Positions 1 through 9,111 of a DNA stretch of 64,000 nt are shown here, piece after piece (position 1 is the first letter of the stretch; each line of letters begins with the position of its first letter). Made by a program: the position numbers and the translations under genes. Origin of the DNA: DATJPR01 sp963811705 (GTDB taxonomy: Bacteria > Bacteroidota > Ignavibacteria > UBA10030 > UBA6906). Where the stretch lies: contig CAWESL010000012.1 in the NCBI GenBank assembly GCA_963811705.1, positions 124,001 through 188,000 of the forward strand, given 5' to 3'. The notes beneath the pieces are model-generated. The model saw nothing but the letters and a program-made list of their open reading frames with translations. It searched no databases and was not told where the DNA came from.

Positions 1-184
1 AATTGTTGACCCGAGAATTGTTCCATTGATTCTGCCTGCCGGATCTTGCAGTTTCCGGAGCTCCATTTTGCATCCCGGAGCGATTCCAAATGTCTGATGT
101 CCCACCAGGTTCTCCTCGCCTCCCTCTCCGCGTCGTGGTTCCTTTCCACCTTGAATCCACCACATTTTCTTGTGAGGAGGGCCT

Positions 185-565
185 ATGTTCAAATTCGTTG
201 TTGCCTCATGATTCGCCTGCTGATTGCTCGTCGGATGTGCAGGGGAACGCCACGACCTCGTTTCTGAGGAGAAGCAAATGGAGGCATTCGTCAACGCCCA
301 CGACATGGGCGTGTTCGCCAAGCTGCACGCGGACGATGTCGTCGTTCGGGGAGTCGATGGAACCATGGAAAACGGGAAGAATGAACTCGTGAAGTCGCTT
401 GGTTCCATGCAGGCCGGCTTTCATGCCGAGTCTTCGCGATAGATGCAGTCGGGAGACACGGTCACCTGGATGTCCGTTGTCCGGTCCGATGCGGCTGCAA
501 AGTCTGGTGTGATTCCGATGCGATGGAATGCGACGGCAGTCTTTGCATATTCTTTTGCGTCTTGA
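185..565 (+). pseudogene. Decayed SnoaL/DUF4440-like lipoprotein gene
   Basis: A strong ribosome binding site (GAGGAGG, 174-180) precedes ATG at 185. The frame starts like a lipoprotein signal peptide, then shows TGA at 209-211, TGA at 221-223, a lipobox (LLVGC) and about 70 residues resembling the SnoaL/DUF4440 (NTF2-like) fold. A TAG follows at 440-442, after which the same frame continues (MQSGDTVTWMSVVRSD) to TGA at 563. No frameshift is needed to join the parts. I infer a recently inactivated small lipoprotein gene. Family assignment rests on the pattern of an N-terminal helix, an acidic DDVVVRG-like strand and C-terminal strands, and is tentative. The first 184 bases hold no gene I can support. 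Confidence 0.55.
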
Positions 566-571
566 TATATT
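543..571 (+). promoter_or_regulatory. Sigma70-like promoter for aspartokinase
   Basis: TTGCAT (543-548), 17-base spacer, TATATT (566-571). The predicted transcription start near 578 lies about 33 bases before the aspartokinase ATG. It sits in the tail of the decayed upstream gene. Prediction by eye only. Confidence 0.45.
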
Positions 572-610
572 GCCGGATATCGGTGCTCCCCTCCACTTGC
601 GGAATGCTTC

Positions 611-1969
611 ATGATCGTGATGAAATTCGGCGGCACATCCAATACGGATGCTGCCGCAATACGCAATGTCATCCGCATTGTCCACTCCCATCTTTCTTCC
701 CACCCCGTCGTCGTCATCTCTGCGATCGCGCGCGCAACAAATGAACTGGAGCAGATAGCCCGATCAGCGGCGGCCGGAAGGGAAGGCGAGTCCAATGTTC
801 TCATCGATCGACTGATCGCGCGGCACAGGGCCATCGCCGGCGAGTTGATTGCATCACCGGAGCGACGGGCGAGCCTTGAGTCGCTGCTGACCGATGCGGA
901 TCGCGCATTGCGGCGAACGATCCAGGGGATCTCGATCGTGGGAGAACTGACCTCTCGGATGATGGACAGTGTTTGCTCCTATGGGGAACGGCTGTCGTCC
1001 GCGATTGTCGCGGCGGGGCTGGAGGAACACGACGTGCCCTCGGTGTGGGTTGATGCAAAAGAATTCATGATCACGAACGAGCAATTCGGCTCGGCGGCAC
1101 CGCTGATGGATGAAGTGAAGAATCGTCTTTCGCTTCGTGTCGTACCCCTCCTCCTCGAAGGAAAGGTCCCGGTGACGCAAGGGTTTATCGGCGCCACATT
1201 GGGCGGCGCGTACACGACGATGGGACGCGAGAGCTCGGATTTTTCCGCGTCGATCATCGGCGCAGCGATGAATGCTGAGCTTGTCCAAATCTGGACAGAT
1301 GTTGACGGCATTCTCACCGCGGACCCCGCGATTGTACGGAATCCAAGGATCGTTCGAGCGTTGTCATTCGAAGAAGCGATTGAACTCTCCTCGTTCGGCG
1401 CGAAGGTTCTGCATCCGAAGACCATGCTTCCGCTTCTTGAGGGTGGAATCCCGCTTGAGATCCGAAATTCACGGAACTCCAACGCCTCGGGAACGCGCGT
1501 CGAGGTACAGAAGGAGTTCCCCGAGCCGTCCGGATCGCTCAAATCTGTCACGTACCAGAAGGGACTGACGCTCTTCACGGTGAAAGCGGGCAGGCGATTT
1601 GACCGCTACCTGGTCTGGGACAGTGTTTTCAGCATTCTCGGCAGGCACGGCCTGCAATCGGACATGAGCGTCACTTCGGAATATTCGCTCGCCTTTGCGT
1701 TGAGGGGAGTGATTGACTCAGAGGGACTCCAACATGAGCTGGAAGAGTTTGGGGTGGTCCACGTCTTCCCGAACAAGGCGAGCATTAGCATTGTCGGGGA
1801 CACACTGCAGTCGTCCGCCGGCTTTGTGGCAAGACTGTTCCACGCGCTTTCCGACATGCCAATCGCGTTGATTTCGTTCGGCGCGTCGGACCTGAGTCTG
1901 ACGTTGGTCGTTGAAGAGTCCAGGGTCACCGAGGCTATAAACCTCCTCCACGCTGATCTCTTTGACTGA
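611..1969 (+). CDS. lysC: Aspartate kinase (monofunctional, ACT-domain regulated)
   Basis: Catalyses ATP-dependent phosphorylation of L-aspartate, the first step to lysine/diaminopimelate, threonine and methionine (EC 2.7.2.4), in the cytoplasm. The amino-acid-kinase domain opens with KFGGTS (residues 5-10) and has the substrate/nucleotide region WTDVDGILTADP (about 228-239) and AKVLHPKT (about 263-270). The C-terminal third (about 310-452) contains two ACT-type segments that normally bind feedback inhibitor. The 452-residue length fits the LysC-type monofunctional enzymes, with no homoserine dehydrogenase fused. ATG at 611 is used; ATG at 620 is an alternative only three codons in. No biosynthetic partner lies next to it. 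The promoter lies at 543-571. Confidence 0.93.
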   Translation: MIVMKFGGTSNTDAAAIRNVIRIVHSHLSSHPVVVISAIARATNELEQIARSAAAGREGESNVLIDRLIARHRAIAGELIASPERRASLESLLTDADRALRRTIQGISIVGELTSRMMDSVCSYGERLSSAIVAAGLEEHDVPSVWVDAKEFMITNEQFGSAAPLMDEVKNRLSLRVVPLLLEGKVPVTQGFIGATLGGAYTTMGRESSDFSASIIGAAMNAELVQIWTDVDGILTADPAIVRNPRIVRALSFEEAIELSSFGAKVLHPKTMLPLLEGGIPLEIRNSRNSNASGTRVEVQKEFPEPSGSLKSVTYQKGLTLFTVKAGRRFDRYLVWDSVFSILGRHGLQSDMSVTSEYSLAFALRGVIDSEGLQHELEEFGVVHVFPNKASISIVGDTLQSSAGFVARLFHALSDMPIALISFGASDLSLTLVVEESRVTEAINLLHADLFD

Positions 1970-2091
1970 TGCATTCCTCCTTATCTCGGATGGGCATCAA
2001 TCAGGATGAACCCGCCGACCGACTAGGCCCTCGATCAACCGAATGCCTGATCGAAATGCTCATCCACTAGCTTTCTCGTGAAGGATAACCT

Positions 2092-3243
2092 ATGTCGCCC
2101 GCCAGAACATCTTCAACCCGTCTCGTTTCGCTCGATGCGTTCCGTGGGGCGACTGTCGCGGGAATGATCCTTGTCAACAATCCCGGGAATTGGTCCACCA
2201 CCTATCCGCAATTGCTGCATTCACGGTGGAATGGGTGGACATTCACGGACATGATCTTTCCCTTCTTTCTCTGGATTGTGGGAGTCTCGATCCAGTTTGC
2301 TTTTACGCGACGATTGCAGCAAGGGTCGACAAAAGGGAACCTCATGCTTCATGCAGTCCGACGATCGCTGATCATCTTCGGGCTGGGTCTCTTTCTGAAC
2401 GGCTTTCCGTTCGGTCTTTTGGGCGATCAGTTTTCATTTGCGACCTGGAGAATTCCGGGCGTATTGCAGCGGATCGCGATCTGTTACCTGGTCGCTTCTG
2501 CGATCTGTTTGAGAGGCAGACCCTTCGTGGAAGGAGCCTGGGTTATCGCTCTCCTCGGCATATATTGGGTGGCCTCCATGGTAATTCCTGTTTCAGGGTA
2601 TGGTGCAGGCATTCTCGAACCGACCGGAAGCCTGGCATGGTATATCGATTCGCATCTCCTGGCGGGACACACATGGGTATGGGCACCGGCGCCGGGATTT
2701 GATCCGGAAGGTATCCTGAGTACGCTCCCCGCGATTGGAACGACGTTGATGGGGGTGCTCACGGGGCATTGGCTGCAAGGGCCTCATTCAAAAGAGGAAA
2801 AGACCGCGTGGATGTTTGTCGCTGGTACTGCCATGCTGCTCATAAGTGCGATTCTCGATATGTGGATGCCGATCAACAAGAACCTCTGGACTCCGTCGTA
2901 TGTGGTTTTGATGTGCGGTTGGGCGCTCATCTGCTTCGCGGTATTCTACTGGCTGATCGACGTCAGGCGTTATTCGACATGGGCAAAGCCCTTTGTCATT
3001 TTCGGTGTGAACGCAATCGCGGTGTATGTCCTGTCGGAACTTGTCGCGGTCCTGCTCGGTGTTTTGCAGGTGTCAAACGCCGATGGAGCACGGGTGCCGG
3101 CGCAGCAGTGGATCTTCCAATCGCTCTTTCTGCCGATCGCGAGTCCGGTCGTTGCTTCGTTGTTCTTTGCCATCGGCTTCGATCTCCTGATGTTTGTGTT
3201 CGTTTGGGTTCTTTGGAATAGGAGGATCGTCGTCAAAGTCTGA
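2092..3243 (+). CDS. DUF5009/COG4299 multipass membrane protein, copy 1 (NagX/HGSNAT-like)
   Basis: A 383-residue polytopic inner-membrane protein of the family related to heparan-alpha-glucosaminide acetyltransferase and bacterial NagX. The signature N-terminus RLVSLDAFRGATVAGMILVN (residues 9-28) is followed by a conserved WTFTDMIFPFFLWIVG segment and about ten hydrophobic helices. Bacterial members are linked to amino-sugar uptake or acylation; the substrate here is unknown. It closely resembles the protein at 18027-19181, including the bases just before the start codon. No sugar gene flanks this copy, so its role can only be inferred from the second copy, which sits in a peptidoglycan island. 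Confidence 0.85.
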   Translation: MSPARTSSTRLVSLDAFRGATVAGMILVNNPGNWSTTYPQLLHSRWNGWTFTDMIFPFFLWIVGVSIQFAFTRRLQQGSTKGNLMLHAVRRSLIIFGLGLFLNGFPFGLLGDQFSFATWRIPGVLQRIAICYLVASAICLRGRPFVEGAWVIALLGIYWVASMVIPVSGYGAGILEPTGSLAWYIDSHLLAGHTWVWAPAPGFDPEGILSTLPAIGTTLMGVLTGHWLQGPHSKEEKTAWMFVAGTAMLLISAILDMWMPINKNLWTPSYVVLMCGWALICFAVFYWLIDVRRYSTWAKPFVIFGVNAIAVYVLSELVAVLLGVLQVSNADGARVPAQQWIFQSLFLPIASPVVASLFFAIGFDLLMFVFVWVLWNRRIVVKV

Positions 3244-3709
3244 GATAGTCTTCGGGCCCAAGACCGAGGTTGACCATCGACGTCTTCCGACGATCACCCA
3301 GATCATCATTTGTCTTATTGAACCTGTGAAACGTTTCAGCCTTTTTGTTGAAGCTTCTCGGGAAGGTCTTATGTCTGCGTTTTCATGAAAGTGTGGATTG
3401 AAAAGGTACTCGGAATGGAAAGATCTTCACGCATTGGACGGAAGTTCACAGGAGGGACAGCGAGTAACACCCGGGATGTTCAAGGGCGCGCCTCGTCTGT
3501 CGCTGATCTTGGAAAGATGTCCGGTCACCGGAGTGAGCGCAACCTGCCGGTCACGAGGAATCGATCGCAATATCCTTGACTTCATAATTTGAGATGGGTA
3601 TATTCCTTCCGTCTCCATCTTCATTTCGCCTACATTCCGGAAGCGAGACCTCTTTCCGAACCCAAGGTTCTTCACTCCATCATCCTATCTACATTAGGGA
3701 GCAAGCTGC
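3244..3709 (+). other. Intergenic region, 466 bases
   Basis: No convincing gene. Short open frames here lack ribosome binding sites and family features. The 3' part carries the promoter at 3576-3604 and a leader of about 98 bases before the TonB-receptor gene. A CCGGTCACCGG palindrome lies near 3520 with a nearby repeat of CCGGTCAC; I do not recognise a riboswitch. Confidence 0.5.
3576..3604 (+). promoter_or_regulatory. Sigma70-like promoter for the TonB-receptor locus
   Basis: TTGACT (3576-3581), 17-base spacer, TATATT (3599-3604): near-consensus -35 and -10 boxes with ideal spacing. Predicted start near 3611, giving a leader of about 98 bases before ATG 3710. Confidence 0.6.
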
Positions 3710-6700
3710 ATGCGAGCTTTCTACTATTTGATTTTCCTCGTCCTCCTAAGTTGCCTTTCCCTCACTGGCTTTGCCGGAACCACAGGCAAGATCGCGGGAA
3801 CCGTCACAGACGCGCGAACGGGTGACAAGCTCCCAAGTGTGAACGTCGTCATCGAGGGAACAACTCTAGGGGCCGTCTCAAATGTGGACGGCTACTTCAC
3901 CATCCTCAACGTCCCTCCCGGTCGCTATCGCCTGAAAGCCTCGCTCGTGGGTTATGCGACGGCAATTATCGCCGACGTTCGTGTCGAAATTGACCAGACC
4001 ACGCTGCAGAATTTTAGCATCGGCGAATTGGCAGTCGCGGGGGAGGAGATCACCGTTATCGCGCAGCGACCGGTCGTGGAACGGGATGTCGCGGCGAGTC
4101 GGGCGAACATTGAGATCGCGGACGTGCAAAAGCTCCCGGTCGTGAACATCGCTTCTGCAGTCGGGCTTCAGGCGGGGATCCAGGGATTGTCCATCCGCGG
4201 AGGATATACGTCGGAAACGGCATTCATGGTCGACGGAACCATGATGCGGGATGAGCGCACGAGTGCGCCGTACTCGAGTGTTTCCCTTCTCTCGGTCCAG
4301 GACATTCAGGTGCAATCTGGCGGGTTCAGTGCCGAATATGGCCAGGTTCGGTCCGGGATCGTGAATGTCGTGACGAAGGAAGGGAGCAAATCGAAGTATA
4401 CGGTCGGATTCCTGGGACGATACAGCGGTGAATCGCCGAAACATTTCGGTGCATCCGTGTATGACAAGAACTCCTACTGGATTAGGCCCTACATTGACGG
4501 ACCTGTTGCGCTTTACGGGACGAGTGCCATTGATCCGGCGACGGGGAAGCCGTACTGGGACAAATACACCCAGGCGCAGTATCCTGCCTTTGAAGGGTGG
4601 AATTCCATTGCAGCAAAACAAATCGGCACATCGACGGAACTCACTCCGGCTGCCCTCCAGGAACTGTTTCTGTTCGAACGCCGCCGTGTTGCAGAAATCA
4701 GCGACGGTGACTATAACTACGACTTCTCCTTCGGCGGTCCGATTCCCTTCGTGAGCGAAGCCCTGGGCAACCTCCGGTTCTTTTCAACTTATCACAAAAC
4801 GCAAACGATGTATCTTGTCCCGCTTTCAGAAAATGCGTTCAGAGATTACAACGGGATGGTGAAGCTGACCTCGGATCTGACGACGACCATGAAACTGAGT
4901 GTGGAGGGGTTGATCGGCAGGAAGACGGGGTCAAATGACCGGACGATCACCGGTGTCTTCCAGACACCCGAGAGCGTCGCGGGCGGGGTTTCCTTTGGCG
5001 CGCCGTTTGTCAGCTCCTCGACGACCTATTTGGACACCCGGATTTTTGCCACGGACTACTTTGCTCCCACGTCGACCGATTACGCCTCGCTCACCGCAAA
5101 GCTCTCTCACGCCGTGAATGCGACAACCTACTATGATGCGAGCATCAGCATGTTCCGGTCGGCGTACAATACGAACCCGGGAGATCCGCGCAACACCGCC
5201 AAGATCTACAAGTTCGGCAATAATTATTATGTCGACGAAGCACCGTTCGGGTTTGATCCGCTCCCGAATCCCGCGCAGGGTCTCATCGACCTCCGGATGG
5301 GGATCGGCTTCAGCAATACGCGTGACACGAGCGTGTCGACGTCCTATACCGCCAAATTCGATCTGACAAGCCAGCTCAACCAGACCAATGAGGTGAAGAC
5401 GGGATTCGAATTCACCTATTCCGACCAGAATATTCGTTATGGACTCTACGATGCGTATCTGACGGCGTCCAACTATTCGGACAGTTATCACCGTTTCCCG
5501 ATCCGGGGCGCATTGTACGCAAAGGACAAACTCGAATTCGAAGGGATGATTGCCGACCTCGGTGTCCGCATGGACTACCTCGATCCGCAGGGGAAATGGT
5601 ACGCCTACGACCCCTATTCGCCGGCATTCTCCTCCAACGGGGCGGCCGGCATGGATACCCTGTTCAAACCTGCCACGGTTGACAAGCAGGTGACGTTCAG
5701 CCCGCGGGTCGGGATCTCTTTCCCCATCAGCGAAGATGCGAAACTATACTTCAACTACGGCCATTTCCGCCAACAGCCGACGCCGAACCAGCTCTTTCTG
5801 CTCCAGCGGTCGTATGACAAGTCGATCACGTTTATCGCCGATCCGAATATCAAGATGCCGCGTACGATTGCCTATGAGCTGGGGTACGAACACAGCATCG
5901 CGGATGAGTATCTTCTCCGGGTGGCGGCATACTACAAGGACATCAGCGACGAGCTCCAATCCGTGACGTACACGAGTTCGGGGAGTCTGGGCTTCGCCTA
6001 TACGAAGTACACGTCCAACGGCTACCGCGACATTCGTGGGTTTGAAATCACGGCCTCGAAGAAACGTGGGAACTGGATCCAGGGTTTCATCAACTATACC
6101 TACGACGTTACCACGTCAGGGTACTTCGGTGATGGAGGTTACTTCCAGGTCCCCAAGGACCAGACGAATTATGACCTGACAAACGTGCCGCAGTCGAAGC
6201 CGCTTCCGCAGCCGTACGCCCGGTTGAACGTGGATTTCTTCACTCCGGTGGAGTTCGGCCCCGTGATTTTCGGGCAGCATCTGCTCGGCGATTTCCGGTT
6301 GAACATCGTCGGCAACTGGTCGTCGGGTGATTACTTCACATGGACAGGGGGCTCGACCATCCCCGGGGTGCAAAATAACGTTCAATGGACGGATTATCTG
6401 AACTTCGACGTCCGTCTCTCGAAGAATTTCAATATTGGCGCCCTCAATCTGCAATTGTACATGGACGTGACGAACTTGTTCAATTATAAGCAGATGTCGG
6501 GCTACGGATTCTCGAATGGCGCGGATTATCAATCGTACATGGAATCGCTGCATTTACCGGCGTTCTCTCAAACGGTCAACACACAGCTTGGCTATGTGAA
6601 CATCTCCGGCAGCGACCGCCCGGGAGACTATCGACTCAACGGGGCGCAGTGGCAGCCGATTGAATCGTACGGGACTTACGCTGCGATGCAGCAGATCCCG

Positions 6701-6907
6701 TCTCCGGAGACACGGCCATTCTATTATGCTGCGGACCAGGGGCGTTACTACCAGTGGGTGAACAGTCAGTGGCAGCAGGTTGACCCGAACCGTCTGCAAC
6801 AGGTACTGGATAACAAGGCGTACATCGACATGCCGAACCTCGACACGTACACCTTCCTGAATCCGCGGCGATGGTACTTCGGTCTTCGGATGTCGTTGGA
6901 TATCTGA
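3710..6907 (+). CDS. TonB-dependent outer-membrane receptor with carboxypeptidase-regulatory domain
   Basis: A 1065-residue outer-membrane receptor. Residues 1-23 are a signal peptide (hydrophobic core, then GFAG). A carboxypeptidase-regulatory-like beta-sandwich follows (about 25-110: GTVTDARTGDKLPSVNVVIEGT, GYFTILNVPPGRY). The TonB plug comes next (about 112-235: LSIRGGYTSETAFMVDG, FSAEYGQVRSGIVNVVTKEG). The remainder is beta-barrel ending in aromatic WYFGLRMSLDI, as expected for barrel insertion. The family moves large ligands across the outer membrane using TonB energy; the ligand is unknown. No SusD gene follows. Instead come an exported protein, a PorV/PorQ protein, a TIG lipoprotein and a T9SS cargo, probably one transcript. 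RBS GGGAG precedes ATG 3710. Confidence 0.9.
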   Translation: MRAFYYLIFLVLLSCLSLTGFAGTTGKIAGTVTDARTGDKLPSVNVVIEGTTLGAVSNVDGYFTILNVPPGRYRLKASLVGYATAIIADVRVEIDQTTLQNFSIGELAVAGEEITVIAQRPVVERDVAASRANIEIADVQKLPVVNIASAVGLQAGIQGLSIRGGYTSETAFMVDGTMMRDERTSAPYSSVSLLSVQDIQVQSGGFSAEYGQVRSGIVNVVTKEGSKSKYTVGFLGRYSGESPKHFGASVYDKNSYWIRPYIDGPVALYGTSAIDPATGKPYWDKYTQAQYPAFEGWNSIAAKQIGTSTELTPAALQELFLFERRRVAEISDGDYNYDFSFGGPIPFVSEALGNLRFFSTYHKTQTMYLVPLSENAFRDYNGMVKLTSDLTTTMKLSVEGLIGRKTGSNDRTITGVFQTPESVAGGVSFGAPFVSSSTTYLDTRIFATDYFAPTSTDYASLTAKLSHAVNATTYYDASISMFRSAYNTNPGDPRNTAKIYKFGNNYYVDEAPFGFDPLPNPAQGLIDLRMGIGFSNTRDTSVSTSYTAKFDLTSQLNQTNEVKTGFEFTYSDQNIRYGLYDAYLTASNYSDSYHRFPIRGALYAKDKLEFEGMIADLGVRMDYLDPQGKWYAYDPYSPAFSSNGAAGMDTLFKPATVDKQVTFSPRVGISFPISEDAKLYFNYGHFRQQPTPNQLFLLQRSYDKSITFIADPNIKMPRTIAYELGYEHSIADEYLLRVAAYYKDISDELQSVTYTSSGSLGFAYTKYTSNGYRDIRGFEITASKKRGNWIQGFINYTYDVTTSGYFGDGGYFQVPKDQTNYDLTNVPQSKPLPQPYARLNVDFFTPVEFGPVIFGQHLLGDFRLNIVGNWSSGDYFTWTGGSTIPGVQNNVQWTDYLNFDVRLSKNFNIGALNLQLYMDVTNLFNYKQMSGYGFSNGADYQSYMESLHLPAFSQTVNTQLGYVNISGSDRPGDYRLNGAQWQPIESYGTYAAMQQIPSPETRPFYYAADQGRYYQWVNSQWQQVDPNRLQQVLDNKAYIDMPNLDTYTFLNPRRWYFGLRMSLDI

Positions 6908-6962
6908 TGTTCGCATGTGCTCCTATTCACACATCATGGATTTCGAGACAGTGAGGATTCTC

Positions 6963-9080
6963 ATGAATCGTACTCAACAACGGTTAGCAGTGATGGGGCG
7001 GCTGGTAGTATGCATGGTGCTGGTCGGACTGGCCGCCACTCCCTTGCGAGCGCAGCAAACCGTGAAATGGATGACCGTGGGTTCCCTGCAAAATTGGTTC
7101 TCGAGCAGGGGATGCGAGATTGAAGAGGGGCGGTCATCTGCCGCGGACCAGCAGGACGGGCTCCAGTGGCCAGCCTGGTATCAAAAGCAGGACTGTCAGG
7201 CCGCTAAGGGGTTGTGGATCGGCTGCACGAACTACACGGACAGCAAGGGGTCGACTTTTCAATATAAGGTCGTCCACGTGGGCCCGCGGGTCCAGGGAGT
7301 CGGGGAGTTTTTTCCCATCAGTATGGAGACCGTGAGCAAGGTCGCTCCGCCCGTGGTCACCGTCGACGGGGCCGTCTCGGAAGGCAACCCGGTCGGCAAC
7401 GATAGAGTCGATCCCACCATTTCCGCCGACCGCGAGATCATCAATGTCGTCAACACGGCAATCGGGATCACCATGACACGAAAGATCCTGCAATTTGCCA
7501 ATCAGTACCACGACAACTACATGATCTATGACTATACGTTCACGAATACGGGGAACATCAACGATGATCCGGCCATCGAATTGCCGAATCAAACATTGAC
7601 CGGGGTCTACTTCTACTGGCAATACCGGCTGTCACCCGTCTTTGATGTTCGATATGTTATCGGGAATCCCACGAGCTGGGGCAAGAATGCGATGAACGAC
7701 GCGCGCGGCGACGGGTATCTGCTTCCGACGACGCATGCGGAGGACACTGACGATTCCGTGAATGTTCCGGGAGTTTACACCTCACGGCACATGCGCGCGC
7801 AGTTTGTCTGGCACGGGAAATTTCCACCGTTCACCCAATATGACAATATTGGCGCCCCCATCTGGGTGCCATACTATGATCCGACCGATACTACCGGTCG
7901 ACTCGGTGCGCCGCATTTCGTCGGCCATGTGACGATCCATGCCGATAAATCAGCGACGGATCAATCGGACGATTTCGCACAACCTTCGACAACGTCCTTT
8001 GAGGGATCCGACGATCCGGAGGCGTCCGGAAACGACCAGTTCAATAATTCGAAGATGCAGGACGAATACACGAATTGGATACAGCGCGGGCATTCGAAGG
8101 GTCGGCATGCATGGACAGTGGAGCCGCAGGGACTGTTCGACCAGCCGACGGGCGATCCGGCATTGGGGACGACAGGTGGATTTTCCAACGCCGACGGGTT
8201 CGGTCCATATACTCTTGCTCCCGGCCAATCCATCCACATTGTGCTCGCCGAGGGCGCCGCGGGCTTGGATCGGCAACACTGCATCGACATCGGGAGAAAA
8301 TTCAAGGCAGGGTCGCTTTCGGCGAAAGCAAAGGACGATTCGGTTCTCACCGGAAAAGACTCCTTGTTTCAGACGTTTCGGCGGGCGATTGCGAATTATA
8401 TGACCAACTACAACGCTCCTTCGGCCCCGCCGCCTGTGGCGAGCTTCAGTGTGACGAGCGGCGATCCGATCGCGCTGACGTGGGAGGTTACAGATCCGGG
8501 CAATCCGGATGTTACCGGCTACCAGATTTATCGCTGTGAAGGACGATACGACGGCGAATATCTTCCCATTGCGACCGCCGGTCCTGCGGATCGATCGTAC
8601 AATGATATCACGGCGATTCGCGGAGTCGCATACTATTATTACATCGTCACGGTCGGCAATCCCGCTCTCAACACGGGTGCAGCGCTGACGCCGCAGACGA
8701 ACCTCGTGAGCAACAGGGCGATGACGCAGACCTACCAGCCTGCCTATCGGATTGCAAGCCGTCCTCCGGGTGCGACGATGGCGGACATACGCATCGTCCC
8801 CAATCCGTATGTGATCTCCTCCGATCTCACGCGGTTGCGATTCAATGGCGAACCGGATAAGATCGCGTTCTTCAATATCCCCGGTCGCTGCCGTATCAAG
8901 GTCTACACGGAACTCGGTGAACAGATTGCGGAAATCGATCACGAAAACGGCAAGGGTGACGATTACTGGAAATCCATAACATCATCACGCCAGATCGTCG
9001 TGAGCGGTATCTATATCGTGACGTTCGAGAATTTGGACACCGGTGAAAAGACCTACCGGAAACTGTCCATCATTCGCTAA
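6963..9080 (+). CDS. Large exported protein with C-terminal sorting-type domain
   Basis: A 705-residue exported protein of unknown function. I chose ATG 6963, which has GAGG upstream and starts a clear signal peptide (MNRTQQRLAVMG through LRAQQ); a longer frame from 6915 would bury that peptide. The middle is rich in beta-strand residues, Asp and Asn. A fibronectin-III-like segment lies near residues 490-590 (ITLTWEV-type strand, YQIYRCEG). The last ~95 residues (IRIVPNPYVI, then CRIKVYTELGEQIAEIDH, SGIYIVTFENLDTGE, KLSIIR) follow the layout of T9SS/FlgD-like sorting domains. It lies 55 bases after the receptor gene, so surface delivery by T9SS and association with the receptor are inferred. 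Confidence 0.75.
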   Translation: MNRTQQRLAVMGRLVVCMVLVGLAATPLRAQQTVKWMTVGSLQNWFSSRGCEIEEGRSSAADQQDGLQWPAWYQKQDCQAAKGLWIGCTNYTDSKGSTFQYKVVHVGPRVQGVGEFFPISMETVSKVAPPVVTVDGAVSEGNPVGNDRVDPTISADREIINVVNTAIGITMTRKILQFANQYHDNYMIYDYTFTNTGNINDDPAIELPNQTLTGVYFYWQYRLSPVFDVRYVIGNPTSWGKNAMNDARGDGYLLPTTHAEDTDDSVNVPGVYTSRHMRAQFVWHGKFPPFTQYDNIGAPIWVPYYDPTDTTGRLGAPHFVGHVTIHADKSATDQSDDFAQPSTTSFEGSDDPEASGNDQFNNSKMQDEYTNWIQRGHSKGRHAWTVEPQGLFDQPTGDPALGTTGGFSNADGFGPYTLAPGQSIHIVLAEGAAGLDRQHCIDIGRKFKAGSLSAKAKDDSVLTGKDSLFQTFRRAIANYMTNYNAPSAPPPVASFSVTSGDPIALTWEVTDPGNPDVTGYQIYRCEGRYDGEYLPIATAGPADRSYNDITAIRGVAYYYYIVTVGNPALNTGAALTPQTNLVSNRAMTQTYQPAYRIASRPPGATMADIRIVPNPYVISSDLTRLRFNGEPDKIAFFNIPGRCRIKVYTELGEQIAEIDHENGKGDDYWKSITSSRQIVVSGIYIVTFENLDTGEKTYRKLSIIR

Positions 9081-9111
9081 CTTACGTCTTCCCATCGGGA
9101 ACGGAGCTCTC

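Noticed and set aside
185..565. UGA recoding (Trp or Sec) as explanation for stops in the signal peptide
   Set aside because: A TAG also interrupts the frame, no SECIS-like hairpin is seen, and all other genes use TGA as a normal stop, including the prfB frameshift site.
7950..8942. 330-codon open frame on the minus strand
   Set aside because: Antisense to the exported protein at 6963-9080, with Arg-rich shadow composition.
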